NCBI RefSeq assembly: GCF_022479115.1
Contig: NZ_CP092497.1
Span: forward strand, 3,472,001-3,536,000
From: Amycolatopsis sp. EV170708-02-1
Lineage (GTDB): Bacteria; Actinomycetota; Actinomycetes; Mycobacteriales; Pseudonocardiaceae
Reading direction: 5' to 3'
DNA: 64,000 nucleotides
Below are positions 23,775 through 32,263 of the stretch, piece after piece (position 1 is the stretch's first letter; every line of letters starts with the position of its first letter). Under the pieces are notes generated by a model. It made no database searches and was not told where the DNA came from. It was given only the letters and a program-made list of their open reading frames with translations. The translations under genes and the position numbers were made by a program.

Positions 23775-25340
23775 TCACCGGGTCGCGGTCATCCGATCGG
23801 GCGATCTGTCCTGCCCGATCGGCCCGCGCAGGCTCACCGCGCACAGCACACCGAGGAGCAGCGCGCCGGCCGGAAGCAGGAAGGCGGCCTTGACGGCGTC
23901 CGTGAGCGCGGCACTGGTGACCTGGGCGACCAGCTCCCGTGCCTGGACGGGCAGATCCGCGGTGACTTCGGGGACGCCGCCGAACTCGCCTGCCGCGACC
24001 TCTTCCGTGAACTGGTCGAGGAAACGCTGCCGCAGCTCGGCGGGCAGCCCGGCCGCGGCCTCGTTCGCCCGGTCCGCCATCGAGGCACTGGTCCGCGCCT
24101 CCAGCAGGACTCCGACGGCCGCGCTGCCGAGCACGCCGCCGACCTGGCGCGCGGTGTTGAAGATGCCCGAAGCGCTGCCGACCAGCGACCGCTCGACCGA
24201 GTTGATGGTCACGTTGTTCATCGGGGAGAAGGTGAACCCGACACCGAGACCGCAGAGCAGCAGCCCGGGAAGCAGGGCCAGCGGCGAGCTCGCCGGGATG
24301 AGCACCAGCGAGACGACGCAGAGCCCGCCGCACAGGGCGAGCATCCCGGACATCAGCAGGTACTTGGGGTTCACCCGGTCCGACAGCCTGCCCGCGAACG
24401 GCGCGACGCCGCCGGACACCACGGCGAGCGGCGCGATGAGCAGACCGGCGTCGGTGGGGGACAGGCCGAGTACCGACTGTATGTAGACGACGAACACCAG
24501 GAGCATGCCGGTCATCGTGAAGCCGACCGTCACCGCCGACGCGGCGCCGAGGGAGAAGTCGCGATGGCGGAAGATCCGCAACGGCAGCAGCGGTTCGCGG
24601 CGGTTGACCCGCTGCCACAGGACGAAACCGCCCAGCAGCACCACACCGGCCCCGATGATGTCGAAGGCCGTTCCCCAGCCGTACGTCTGTCCATTTTGGA
24701 TACCGAAGACGACGCAGACGAGGCCGGCGCCGAAGAGCAGGATCCCGGGAACGTCGAAGCGATGCGAGTTCCCCGGCCGCCAGTCGGGCACGAGCACGAC
24801 GGTGAGCACCAGCGCGATCAGCCCGACCGGGACGTTCGCGAAGAAGATCCACTCCCAGCCGAGCTGATCCACGAGCAGCCCGCCCAGCACCGGACCGGCG
24901 ATCATGGCGAGGCCCGCGACACTGCCCCAGGCACCCATCGCCGGGCCTCGTTCGTCCGGCGGGAACAGATGCGTGATGAAGGCCGTGGTCTGCGGGGTCA
25001 TCAACGCGGCGCCGAGACCCTGCACCGCACGGGCGGCGATCAGTGTCTCCACGTTGCCGGAAAGCCCGCACCACAGCGACGCCGCGGTGAACACGAGCAG
25101 CCCGGCGACGAAGACGCGCTTCGGCCCGAGCCGGTCGCCGAGCCTGCTGGCCGGCAGGATCGGGACGGCATAGGCGAGCAGGTACACGCTGGTCACCCAG
25201 ATCACCGCGGTCAGCTCGGTGCCGAGTTCGCGCACCATCGACGGCACCGCGATGTTCACGATGCTGATATCCAGCATGACCATGAAGAAACCCAGGCACA
25301 GCGCGAAAAGCGCGGGCCAGGGCCGGGTTCGCTTCGGCAT
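23775..25340 (-). CDS. DHA2-family (EmrB/QacA-type) MFS drug exporter
   Basis: 521 aa with about 14 membrane segments. N-terminal FMVMLDISIVNIAVPSM and ASRLGDRLGPKRVF (motif A) and the antiporter motif region GPVLGGLLVDQLGWEWIFFANVPVG are diagnostic of DHA2 proton-driven exporters. Pumps drugs or natural products out. The stop lies 31 bases from the 2OG oxygenase start; upstream, the UDP-glucose dehydrogenase stop is 69 bases away. No TetR gene adjacent, so regulation is not visible. Confidence 0.92.
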   Translation of the reverse strand: MPKRTRPWPALFALCLGFFMVMLDISIVNIAVPSMVRELGTELTAVIWVTSVYLLAYAVPILPASRLGDRLGPKRVFVAGLLVFTAASLWCGLSGNVETLIAARAVQGLGAALMTPQTTAFITHLFPPDERGPAMGAWGSVAGLAMIAGPVLGGLLVDQLGWEWIFFANVPVGLIALVLTVVLVPDWRPGNSHRFDVPGILLFGAGLVCVVFGIQNGQTYGWGTAFDIIGAGVVLLGGFVLWQRVNRREPLLPLRIFRHRDFSLGAASAVTVGFTMTGMLLVFVVYIQSVLGLSPTDAGLLIAPLAVVSGGVAPFAGRLSDRVNPKYLLMSGMLALCGGLCVVSLVLIPASSPLALLPGLLLCGLGVGFTFSPMNNVTINSVERSLVGSASGIFNTARQVGGVLGSAAVGVLLEARTSASMADRANEAAAGLPAELRQRFLDQFTEEVAAGEFGGVPEVTADLPVQARELVAQVTSAALTDAVKAAFLLPAGALLLGVLCAVSLRGPIGQDRSPDRMTATR

Positions 25341-25409
25341 CCGTCCTCCTGTTCCCGACGCCGGACGGGTGGGACGACGAGCGGGACCACCCGCCGTCCA
25401 CCCCGGTGG

Positions 25410-26759
25410 TCACCCCGCGTGCGCGACCATGGCGACGGCGGGCGCGCCGGTACCGCCCGGACGACCGATGCCCTGATAGGCCAGTCCCGTCCGGGCCACG
25501 GTGTGCGGGTCGAGCAGGTTCCGGGTGTCGATGACGGTCCGGCCGTGGAGCCGGTCGGCGATCCGTCCCCAGTCGAGGGCGCGGAACTCCGGCCATTCGG
25601 TCAGCAGCACGATCGCCGCCGCGCCCTTCGCCGCGTGATAGGCGGTCCCGGCGATCCGCACGTCGTCGGTCACGCCCGGCACCGGCGCGTGGACGCTGGG
25701 GTCGTAGCCGGACAGTTCCGCGCCTTCGGCGGCCAGCCGGGCCGCGATCGCCAGCGAGGGGGAATCCCGCAGATCGTCCGTCCCGGCCTTGAACGTCAGG
25801 CCGAGCAGGCCGATCCGGACCCCGGCGAGGTCGCCGCCGACGGCCTTGCGCACCTTGTCGACCACCAGTTCCTGCTGTTTGACGTTGGTGTCGATCGCCG
25901 CGCGCAGCAGGGCGAAATCGCTGCCTGCCGATTCCGCGGTGCGCAGCAACGCGAAAGTGTCCTTCGGCAGGCAGGAGCCGCCCCAGCCCGGCCCCGGCCG
26001 CAGGAACGCCTTGCCGATCCGGTCGTCGTATCCCATACCGGCCGTCACGTCGTCGATACTCGCGTCGAGGTACTCGCACAGCTCGGCGACCGTGTTCACA
26101 AAGGACAGACGGGTGGCGAGATAGCAGTTGGACGCGTACTTGATCAACTCCGCGCTCGCGGAATCGGTCACCAGGACGGCGGTGTCGAGTTTCTCGTACA
26201 GCGCCGCGACCCGCCTGGCGGGGACCGGGTCGCGATCGGCCGAGCCCACCACGATCCGGTCGGGATTCAGGAAGTCGTGGACGGCGAATCCCTCGCGCAG
26301 GAATTCGGGGTTGGACACGACCGCGACGTCGGCCCGGTCGATCAGCTCCGCGACGCGGGCCGCCGTGCCGACGGGAACCGTCGACTTGTTCACCACGACA
26401 CAGCCGTGCGGCAGCAGATCCCGCACCTCGGTCACGACGGATTCCAGCACGGTCAGATCCGCCGCGCCGGTCGCGCCCATCGGCGTCGGCACGCAGAGGA
26501 TCACGATATCCGCGCTCGCCGCCGCCGCGCTCGCGCCGAGCACGAAGTCCAGCCGCCCGGAAGCCAGCCCGTCCACCACGAGTTCGCAGATCCCCGGTTC
26601 CCTGATGGTCGCCTCACCGCGCCGCAACGCGTCGACCTTCTCCTGATCGACGTCCGCGCAGACGACGCGGTGTCCCAAGGACGAAAGGCACGCGGCCGTC
26701 GTCAATCCGACGTAGCCCGCGCCGATGACGGCGACTTCGGCCCCCATGGTTGCACCCAT
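25410..26759 (-). CDS. UDP-glucose/GDP-mannose 6-dehydrogenase family protein
   Basis: 449 aa from ATG 26759 (GGAGGG eight bases upstream); the next ATG four codons in is the alternative. Rossmann start VAVIGAGYVGLTTAACL, then VPTPMG, NKSTVPVGT, SNPEFLREG, KYASNCYLATRLSFVNTVAEL, and the catalytic Cys in GPGWGGSCLPKDT. A C-terminal domain LLGLTFKAGTDDLRDSP completes a full-length enzyme. Oxidises UDP-glucose (or a related NDP-sugar) to the uronic acid with two NAD. Separated from the upstream genes by a strong hairpin, so probably transcribed on its own or with the exporter. Confidence 0.93.
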   Translation of the reverse strand: MGATMGAEVAVIGAGYVGLTTAACLSSLGHRVVCADVDQEKVDALRRGEATIREPGICELVVDGLASGRLDFVLGASAAAASADIVILCVPTPMGATGAADLTVLESVVTEVRDLLPHGCVVVNKSTVPVGTAARVAELIDRADVAVVSNPEFLREGFAVHDFLNPDRIVVGSADRDPVPARRVAALYEKLDTAVLVTDSASAELIKYASNCYLATRLSFVNTVAELCEYLDASIDDVTAGMGYDDRIGKAFLRPGPGWGGSCLPKDTFALLRTAESAGSDFALLRAAIDTNVKQQELVVDKVRKAVGGDLAGVRIGLLGLTFKAGTDDLRDSPSLAIAARLAAEGAELSGYDPSVHAPVPGVTDDVRIAGTAYHAAKGAAAIVLLTEWPEFRALDWGRIADRLHGRTVIDTRNLLDPHTVARTGLAYQGIGRPGGTGAPAVAMVAHAG

Positions 26760-26777
26760 TCTCTTACCCTCCAGTTT

Positions 26778-26821
26778 CGATGCCGCCGGGCGGCGCGGAG
26801 TCGCCCCGCCCGGCGGCATCG
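26778..26821 (-). terminator. Terminator hairpin between the 396-aa gene and UDP-glucose dehydrogenase
   Basis: Perfect 16-bp stem (26778-26793 and 26806-26821, arm starting CGATGCCGCC) with a 12-base loop. Thirty bases after the stop of the leftward gene at 26852; predicts that most transcripts from 30.5 kb end here. Confidence 0.75.
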
Positions 26822-26851
26822 CGAGATACGGATTTCGTGTTCAGCCGTGCG

Positions 26852-28042
26852 TCACTTGGCGTGCGGGATGGCGCGGATCCCCTCGTACGGGGTCTCCTTG
26901 CCGAGGTAGTCCACCGTTTCGAACAGACCGATCGCGTGCATCGGGTACCGGGCGCCCGCTTCCGCCGCGAAGACACAGGGAAGGATCTGCTTCCGCTCGG
27001 AGGCGGCGGCCTGGCCGCCCTTGCGGATGTGCTTGTGGGTGTGGATGAGGATCGGCATGTACCCACCGCCGAGGAACGAACCCGACTGCAGCACCGCCCC
27101 GCCGACGCAGTCGATCACGCAGCCCTTGCCGAGGATCGCGTCGCGGCCTTGGTAGTAGTACGAAGGCGTGGCGAGCGTGCCGTGCTCCACATGGAACACA
27201 CCGGCCGAGAGCCCGATGATCGACCGGCCGCAGGTGCGCAGCACCGAGCGGTAGAAGTCGACCAGGATCGGCCGGACGGTCGTGTCCGGAAGCGAGAATT
27301 CCCCGCACATCAGGGTGATGCGCACCAGTTCCGCGAGCGTGAGGCCGGAGCCGTGCTCGCCGGGGAATTCCTGGTCCCACGGCACCAGGTAGTCCGACGG
27401 CGCCACCATGGTGGTCCCGACGTCTTCGAGGATCAGCCGTTCCGCGTCGCCGACCTCCTCCGAAGGCACGACGCCGCCCGCGAGGACGCGCACGGCGAGC
27501 AGGTGCCTGCTCTCCAGCGTCTTCGCCCTGCTGGCCGCGATCAGCAGGTTGAGCCTGCCGGTCACCGTTTCCGGGATGTCGAAGAGATGGTCGATACCGT
27601 CGGTGGGGACGGCGATCTTCGCCTGCAGGCCGCGTTTGGGCAGCGGCTCGTAGGCGTCGACGACCTCCTGGAGGGCACCGGTGTACTCGCCCGCCCCGAC
27701 CTGGACGAGCCTCTCCGCGGCCAGCGCGCGGTAATCGAAGGGGATCGAGGTCGACGTCGACAGCACGACGTCGGCGAGCAGGGCGCGATAGCGGTCGTCG
27801 TCCAACGAGGACGCGGCCAGTTCCAAGGACAGGTAAGGGGATTCGTCGCCGGGGCCGTGGATCCAGCTCGCGGTGTAGGGCGCCTCGAACCGGCACGCCT
27901 TCGCGAACAGCGCGCGGGCGGCGTCGTCGTTCTTGACCTGGCCGGTGACCTCGGCCAGTGCCACGTCGCGGTCCGAGACCTCGGGCAGCATGTCCTTGGC
28001 CGGCCGCAACAGTGTCGAAAGATCCTCGATGCTTCGCGTCAT
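26852..28042 (-). CDS. Unrecognised 396-aa protein with hexapeptide-like region
   Basis: I do not recognise the family. N-terminal half is helical and acidic (SDRDVALAEVTGQVKNDDAARALFAKACRFEAPYTASW). Between about 305 and 350, FHVEHGTLATPSYYYQGRDAILGKGCVIDCVGG...SGSFLGGGYMP has the turn-rich periodicity of a left-handed beta-helix (hexapeptide acyltransferase), followed by a His-rich HTHKH and a Cys in ILPCVF. No signal or membrane segment. Its ATG overlaps the stop of the Gfo/Idh gene by four bases, so it belongs to the three-gene operon ending at the hairpin 26778-26821. A hexapeptide acyl- or nucleotidyl-transferase-like role is only a guess. Confidence 0.75.
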   Translation of the reverse strand: MTRSIEDLSTLLRPAKDMLPEVSDRDVALAEVTGQVKNDDAARALFAKACRFEAPYTASWIHGPGDESPYLSLELAASSLDDDRYRALLADVVLSTSTSIPFDYRALAAERLVQVGAGEYTGALQEVVDAYEPLPKRGLQAKIAVPTDGIDHLFDIPETVTGRLNLLIAASRAKTLESRHLLAVRVLAGGVVPSEEVGDAERLILEDVGTTMVAPSDYLVPWDQEFPGEHGSGLTLAELVRITLMCGEFSLPDTTVRPILVDFYRSVLRTCGRSIIGLSAGVFHVEHGTLATPSYYYQGRDAILGKGCVIDCVGGAVLQSGSFLGGGYMPILIHTHKHIRKGGQAAASERKQILPCVFAAEAGARYPMHAIGLFETVDYLGKETPYEGIRAIPHAK

Positions 28043-29130
28043 GCTTCGCTCCCAATTCGTGCGTACTTCTCGTTTTCCGTTGTCTGCGGGAAGGTGCCGG
28101 TGAACATCGCCGAACCCAGCGCGGCGAGGAACCGGTGCTCCGCGGGGCGGACCAGCGTGGTGCCCTCGTCGAGGTGCCGCAAAAGATCAAGCTGCGTCAG
28201 AAGTGCCTCCTTGAAATGATTGACGGCGATGCGGAAATGGCGGGCCGGGTGCCGGACGTGGACCGCGTGGATGTTCTTGTGATCGGGGTCCACCCCGAAA
28301 AACGGCTCGAAGACCAAGGTGACGTGGTTCCCGGACCGGAGTTCCACGTCCGCGAAGCGGTACCGGAACTCCGACCCGTACGGGATGACCGAAGGGACGA
28401 TGAAGTCCCGCGAAACGCTCTCGGGGAAGGCGAATCCGGCCAGTTCGGGGAAGGCGATGGCGCCGGTCGACGACGTGTAGAGCTCGATGTCGGGCAGGCC
28501 GGGAACCGTGGTCCGCACTCGCATTTCCGCCGTCACGGAAGTGGGCACCGCGCCCAGGTAGGTCCGGTACTGCTCGGCGGGGAGGACCGCACGCAGGATG
28601 CTCAACATGTGGAAGCCCTCGTAGCCGGCTTCGCCGTACTGGGTGTCGACGAACCTGCCGTTCGCGACGTCGAGCTCCCGGTTCTTGGTGAATTCGATGG
28701 TGATCTTCTCGATCGGATCGGACTCGCCGAGCTCCCGCACGGAGGCCGCGAACCGTTGCACGGCTTCGCTGTGCCAATACACGTCGTTGACGATGATCCG
28801 GGCCCGGGGATGACGCCGGACCGTGCGGCTGAGACCGGCGATGTCCTCCGGGTAGCAAGCCGGTTTCTCCAGCAGGACACGGGCATCGGGTCGCCGCCGC
28901 AGGATCTCGTCGACGACCGCGAGATGGGTCGCGGTCGGGGTGGCGACCACCCAGGTGTCGACCGACGCCGGATCCGGCACCTGGGCGACCCGCTCCCAGT
29001 CGGCTCCGTCGCCGATGTCCACGGTGCGGACGCGGTGTCCCGCGTCGCCGTAGCAAGCGGCGTACAGCGACCCGATCTTGCCGAGCCCGACGATGACGAT
29101 CGTCTTCTCAGCCAGCGACGGTGCCGACAC
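28039..29130 (-). CDS. Gfo/Idh/MocA-type oxidoreductase
   Basis: 363 aa from GTG 29130, selected because VSAPSLAEKTIVIVGLGKIGSLYAAC gives a clean N-terminal Rossmann motif and GGGGAA precedes it. WVVATPTATHLAVVDEILRR and VLLEKPACYP match the Gfo/Idh EKP motif, where Lys contributes to catalysis; the C-terminal half has family-like strands (IELYTSSTGAIAF). NAD(P)-dependent oxidation or reduction of a sugar or cyclitol hydroxyl. Overlaps the FAD gene by 23 bases upstream and the unrecognised gene by four bases downstream, forming one operon. Confidence 0.85.
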   Translation of the reverse strand: MSAPSLAEKTIVIVGLGKIGSLYAACYGDAGHRVRTVDIGDGADWERVAQVPDPASVDTWVVATPTATHLAVVDEILRRRPDARVLLEKPACYPEDIAGLSRTVRRHPRARIIVNDVYWHSEAVQRFAASVRELGESDPIEKITIEFTKNRELDVANGRFVDTQYGEAGYEGFHMLSILRAVLPAEQYRTYLGAVPTSVTAEMRVRTTVPGLPDIELYTSSTGAIAFPELAGFAFPESVSRDFIVPSVIPYGSEFRYRFADVELRSGNHVTLVFEPFFGVDPDHKNIHAVHVRHPARHFRIAVNHFKEALLTQLDLLRHLDEGTTLVRPAEHRFLAALGSAMFTGTFPQTTENEKYARIGSEA

Positions 29131-30550
29131 GGGCTTCCCCTTCCCGAGACCGGATGGCGTGGCGGGCGGCGGACGTGCCGGCCGCCCGGCCGAGCACGGC
29201 ACCCGCCATCAGGCCGGTGCCGCCCGGATAGCCCTGGTCGTAAAGACCGCCGACGATCACGCCCGCCGCGTAGAGGCCGCTGATCGGCTCGCCGCCGCCG
29301 CGCACTTCGGCGTCGGGGGTCACGGAGAGCCCGCCGTAGGTGAAGGTCAATCCGCAGACCACCGGGACGAACAGGTACGGCGGGGTGTCGAGCCGCTTTT
29401 CGTCCTGGTCCGCGTGCAGCCGCTCGATTTCGGCGGTCAGGTTCGCGGCGTCGATCCCGAGCCGCCGGGCGCCTTCCTCGATCGAGGAGACGGTCACCGA
29501 CGCGGGGTCGCCGACGTAGCCCTTGGGGAGCGCGCCCGCCGAGACCACCTTGTCGTCGAAGATCTGGAAGGCCGTCCTTCCCGGCTGCTCCTGGATCTTC
29601 TGGCCCAGCGTGACGTAGGTGAGGTTGCTGTAGCCGCCGGACTCGTCGAAGAACCGGCGTCCTTCCCGGTTGACCACGACGCCCAGCGGATAGGCGTACC
29701 GGGCGAGGCCGTGGGATTTGTGCATCTGCCCCGGCAGCATGTGGTCGGGCAGCTCGATGCCCTGCGGCGTGGTGTGGCACTTCTCCCAGTTGCCGGCCGT
29801 GTCCGCGCCGAGCCCGACGGCCGCCGTCAGCGGAGCGCCTTCGTTGAACGGGACACCGCGCAGCTTCACGTCCCGCCACGCCTCGCCGAGGTGGCGTTCA
29901 CGCAGCCGGTCGTTCGCCTCGAAGCCCGCCGATGCCAGCACCAGCGCGTCGGCGATCGCCGGGAACGCGGGCCCGGAACCGTGGAGCAGGTACCGGCCGT
30001 CGGCGGTCTTCTCGAAGCCGGTGACCGCGCTGTCGTAGAAGACCGTTCCGCCGAGCCGTTCGAGCCGGTCGAAGTTCCGGTCCTGCAGGCTCTGGCCGCC
30101 GCCGTCGAGGACGATCGGCACGTCACCGGGCAGCGGGGTCGGTCTCGGGGCCCAGCGCTGGCCGAAGTCGCGCATCCAGGCGATCGTGTCCGTCGAACGG
30201 CGGATGATCGACTCGATGAGAGCGACGTCGACCTGGTCGCCGGACACCCGCAGCCAGTCGTCGAGGTACTGCTCGTCGGTGTAGCCGGAGCGGCCGTCCA
30301 GTATCTCTTCGACCCGGTCCTTGTCCGCCTGCCGCAACAGGGCGGCGATGAAGGGACTTCCCTGCCAGGAGAAACGCATTGTCCTGGTCAGGGAACTGTT
30401 CCCGCCGCGCAGTTCTTTCGGCGCGGCTTCGAAGACACCGACGGAGGTCGCACCCGCCTGCAATGCGGCTATCCCCGCGCAGAGCCCCGCATTACCCCCG
30501 CCGACGACGGCTACCTGCCATTCGGCCGTATCATTTCGCCCGTTATGCAT
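29108..30550 (-). CDS. FAD-dependent dehydrogenase (fumarate reductase/tricarballylate dehydrogenase-like)
   Basis: 480 aa from ATG 30550 (GGAG eight bases upstream); an open extension upstream lacks similarity. N-terminal FAD fold VAVVGGGNAGLCAGIAALQAG, then RGGNSSLTRTM; VLASAGFEAND; the C-terminal GLYAAGVIVGGLYDQGYPGGTGLMAGAVLGRAAG closes the FAD domain. This is the FAD_binding_2 family with succinate dehydrogenase flavoprotein, 3-ketosteroid dehydrogenase and TcuA. Desaturates or reduces an unknown substrate. First gene of the FAD-Gfo/Idh-unknown operon, whose promoter should lie in 30551-31124. Confidence 0.87.
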   Translation of the reverse strand: MHNGRNDTAEWQVAVVGGGNAGLCAGIAALQAGATSVGVFEAAPKELRGGNSSLTRTMRFSWQGSPFIAALLRQADKDRVEEILDGRSGYTDEQYLDDWLRVSGDQVDVALIESIIRRSTDTIAWMRDFGQRWAPRPTPLPGDVPIVLDGGGQSLQDRNFDRLERLGGTVFYDSAVTGFEKTADGRYLLHGSGPAFPAIADALVLASAGFEANDRLRERHLGEAWRDVKLRGVPFNEGAPLTAAVGLGADTAGNWEKCHTTPQGIELPDHMLPGQMHKSHGLARYAYPLGVVVNREGRRFFDESGGYSNLTYVTLGQKIQEQPGRTAFQIFDDKVVSAGALPKGYVGDPASVTVSSIEEGARRLGIDAANLTAEIERLHADQDEKRLDTPPYLFVPVVCGLTFTYGGLSVTPDAEVRGGGEPISGLYAAGVIVGGLYDQGYPGGTGLMAGAVLGRAAGTSAARHAIRSREGEARVGTVAG

Positions 30551-31124
30551 CGACAACGCTCCACAATCCGGTGTTCGCCATTCAGGGACGACCGAGCTCG
30601 AACAGACCGAGCCATACCGCCGGAGCGCATGGGGAATGGTTATTTCCACGCACGGTCACCGGGCGAATACGGACGGGGCCTGTGAACAGCCGGTCCGCTG
30701 CTGGATTCGCAGCTTTCTTTCCTCGCGTGTGCTCAGACAGGCGGCGCACGAGGATGAACCTTCGGAATCAGTGGCCGACGCCGGATTCGGGCGACGGCAG
30801 ACGTCATCCGGTCTTCAGAACAGAGATTTCAGTGGATGCCTTCCGAGATGAACCAGCCGTTTCCGCCGGGTTCACCGTCGCCCTTGACGATGGTCGTACG
30901 GATTCCTCTGGTTTGCTCATTTTCCTCGGCCCGGGATTCTCGGGCCTCCCCAGACGTGACCGGCGTGGGGGCCGGCTGACGCCAGCCTGACTTCCTGACC
31001 AGCGCAGGGGCAACCTTCGGGTAGTTCGGCCTTGTTCGAAATCGTTCGAGTGGTCCGAACAGCAGATTCCGGCGCCGCTGAATGGCGGTATCGCGGCTCA
31101 GATCGCCTCAGTCAATCTAGAGCG
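30551..31124. other. Gene-free 574-base interval with divergent promoters expected
   Basis: No frame here has a convincing start, ribosome site and protein composition. It must hold the promoter of the leftward FAD operon and of the rightward XRE gene. The base composition is lower in GC than the neighbours. A short hairpin GGCCCG-N7-CGGGCC lies at 30928-30946. Nothing else is recognised. Confidence 0.6.
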
Positions 31125-32123
31125 ATGATCGTTGAAGAGGGGGACGGCGACGGGGAGTCGCCGACGACGGTTCACCCACCGGACTCGACGGCTTCACCGG
31201 CTGAGTTCACAGCGGCACTGCGTGTATTGAGAACGTGGTCCGGATTGACTTATCGGCAGCTGGCCGGAAGGGCTAAAGAGCTCGGGGAACACTTCCGGCG
31301 AGTACGGTCGCGACCACTCTCGGCCGCACCACACTGCCCGCGAATCGTTCGTCGAGACGTTCACGCGCGCGTGCGGGTTGACCGACGAAGAGGTGCGGCG
31401 GTGGCTCGACTCCCGGACACGGATCGCGATGGGGACCCCGGCCCGCCCGCCGACGAGGTGAAGGTGGAGGCCGTCCCGCCGCCCGAACCGGACCCGGAAC
31501 CTCGGCGCCGGCGGCGCTGGCGGGCGCCGTTGATCGTGGCCGCGATCATGAGCGTCGTCCTCGTCGGGACACTGGGCTATTTGACGCGTTCCTTCGGGGC
31601 TTCCTCCAAGGCGAAGGACACCGCGGTCGTGGTGCCCGGGCTGGACGTGCGGGAGGTGGGCAGCTGGGCGCGGATCCGGCCCGCGCGCTCACCCGAGTTC
31701 TGCCTGGCCGAGGGGACGGACCGGACCCGGCTCTACTCCGGCACGATCGTCGCCCAGCAGGCCTGTGGCGGCGACGCGTCGCCGCACCTGTTCCTCGATC
31801 CCGTCGGGGAAGAGAACGCCGTGCAGATCCAGTGGCACCATCCGGAGACCGGGGTCGGCTGTGTCACCGTCGTGAACGAAGGACTGGGGCACGACCTGCT
31901 CGAACCCCGCGACGACTGCGACGACGATGGTATGGACCAGTTGTTCACCATCGGCTCGGCGGGCCCGGAGGAACCGGGGCGGTTCGTCATCCGGCCCGTC
32001 GGTACCAGCCAGTGCCTCGGCCTGCGTGACCTGGACACCGTGGCGGGTACCGAGGTCGTGCGGGAACGCTGCTCCGGGGCGCCCGACCAGACGTTCTTGA
32101 TCGACCTGATCCCGCCTCCGTGA
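31125..32123 (+). pseudogene. XRE-type membrane-anchored regulator with ricin-like domain, HTH region frame-disrupted
   Basis: Read in one frame from ATG 31125, 332 aa: a helix-turn-helix beginning (EFTAALRVLRTWSGLTYRQLAGRAKELGE), then an Arg-rich nonsense stretch, a membrane segment (APLIVAAIMSVVLVGTLGYL) and a C-terminal beta-trefoil-like domain with CLAEGTDRTRLYSG, CVTVVNEGL and CLGLRDLDTVAGTEVV. The missing HTH part is present in other frames: PASTVATTLGRTTLP (from 31295) and then ESFVETFTRACGLTDEEVRRW (from 31345), returning to the first frame at ADEVKVEAV (31449). Three single-base losses near 31289, 31339 and 31449 explain this, and together restore the frame. Either a gene with altered middle, or three sequence errors hiding an intact regulator. 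Confidence 0.75.
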
Positions 32124-32137
32124 TCATCTGGTGCTGT

Positions 32138-32183
32138 CTCGTGAGTGGTTAGGACGGTTCTAACCGTCCTTCTCACTCACGAG
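32138..32183. terminator. Palindrome family A, copy 4
   Basis: Inverted repeat with 22-base arms and three mismatches, core GGTTCTAACC, orientation as copy 3, 14 bases after the XRE gene stop. Differs from the other copies in lying between two rightward genes rather than convergent ones. Confidence 0.7.
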
Positions 32184-32263
32184 GATTTGGCGGCGCCGGG
32201 AACCGAAGACGGCCTTTCGACGACTTGTGGGGCTGAATCGTGCGGCCCGGCGAGCGGAGAGAG

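Noticed and set aside
23740..26909. Very long open frames on both strands across the exporter and dehydrogenase genes
   Set aside because: They are rich in Arg and Gly/Ala without family similarity, a known effect of high GC; the exporter and dehydrogenase are clearly real.
30804..31013. Small open frame in the FAD/XRE spacer
   Set aside because: Its product is rich in Arg, Ser and Pro with no ribosome site or domain; treated as non-coding.
32138..32183. Palindrome before the FecCD operon as an iron-regulator box
   Set aside because: It contains TTAGG and CTAACC pieces, but it is a copy of a family also found at three places unrelated to iron, and it does not match the usual DtxR/IdeR box closely.
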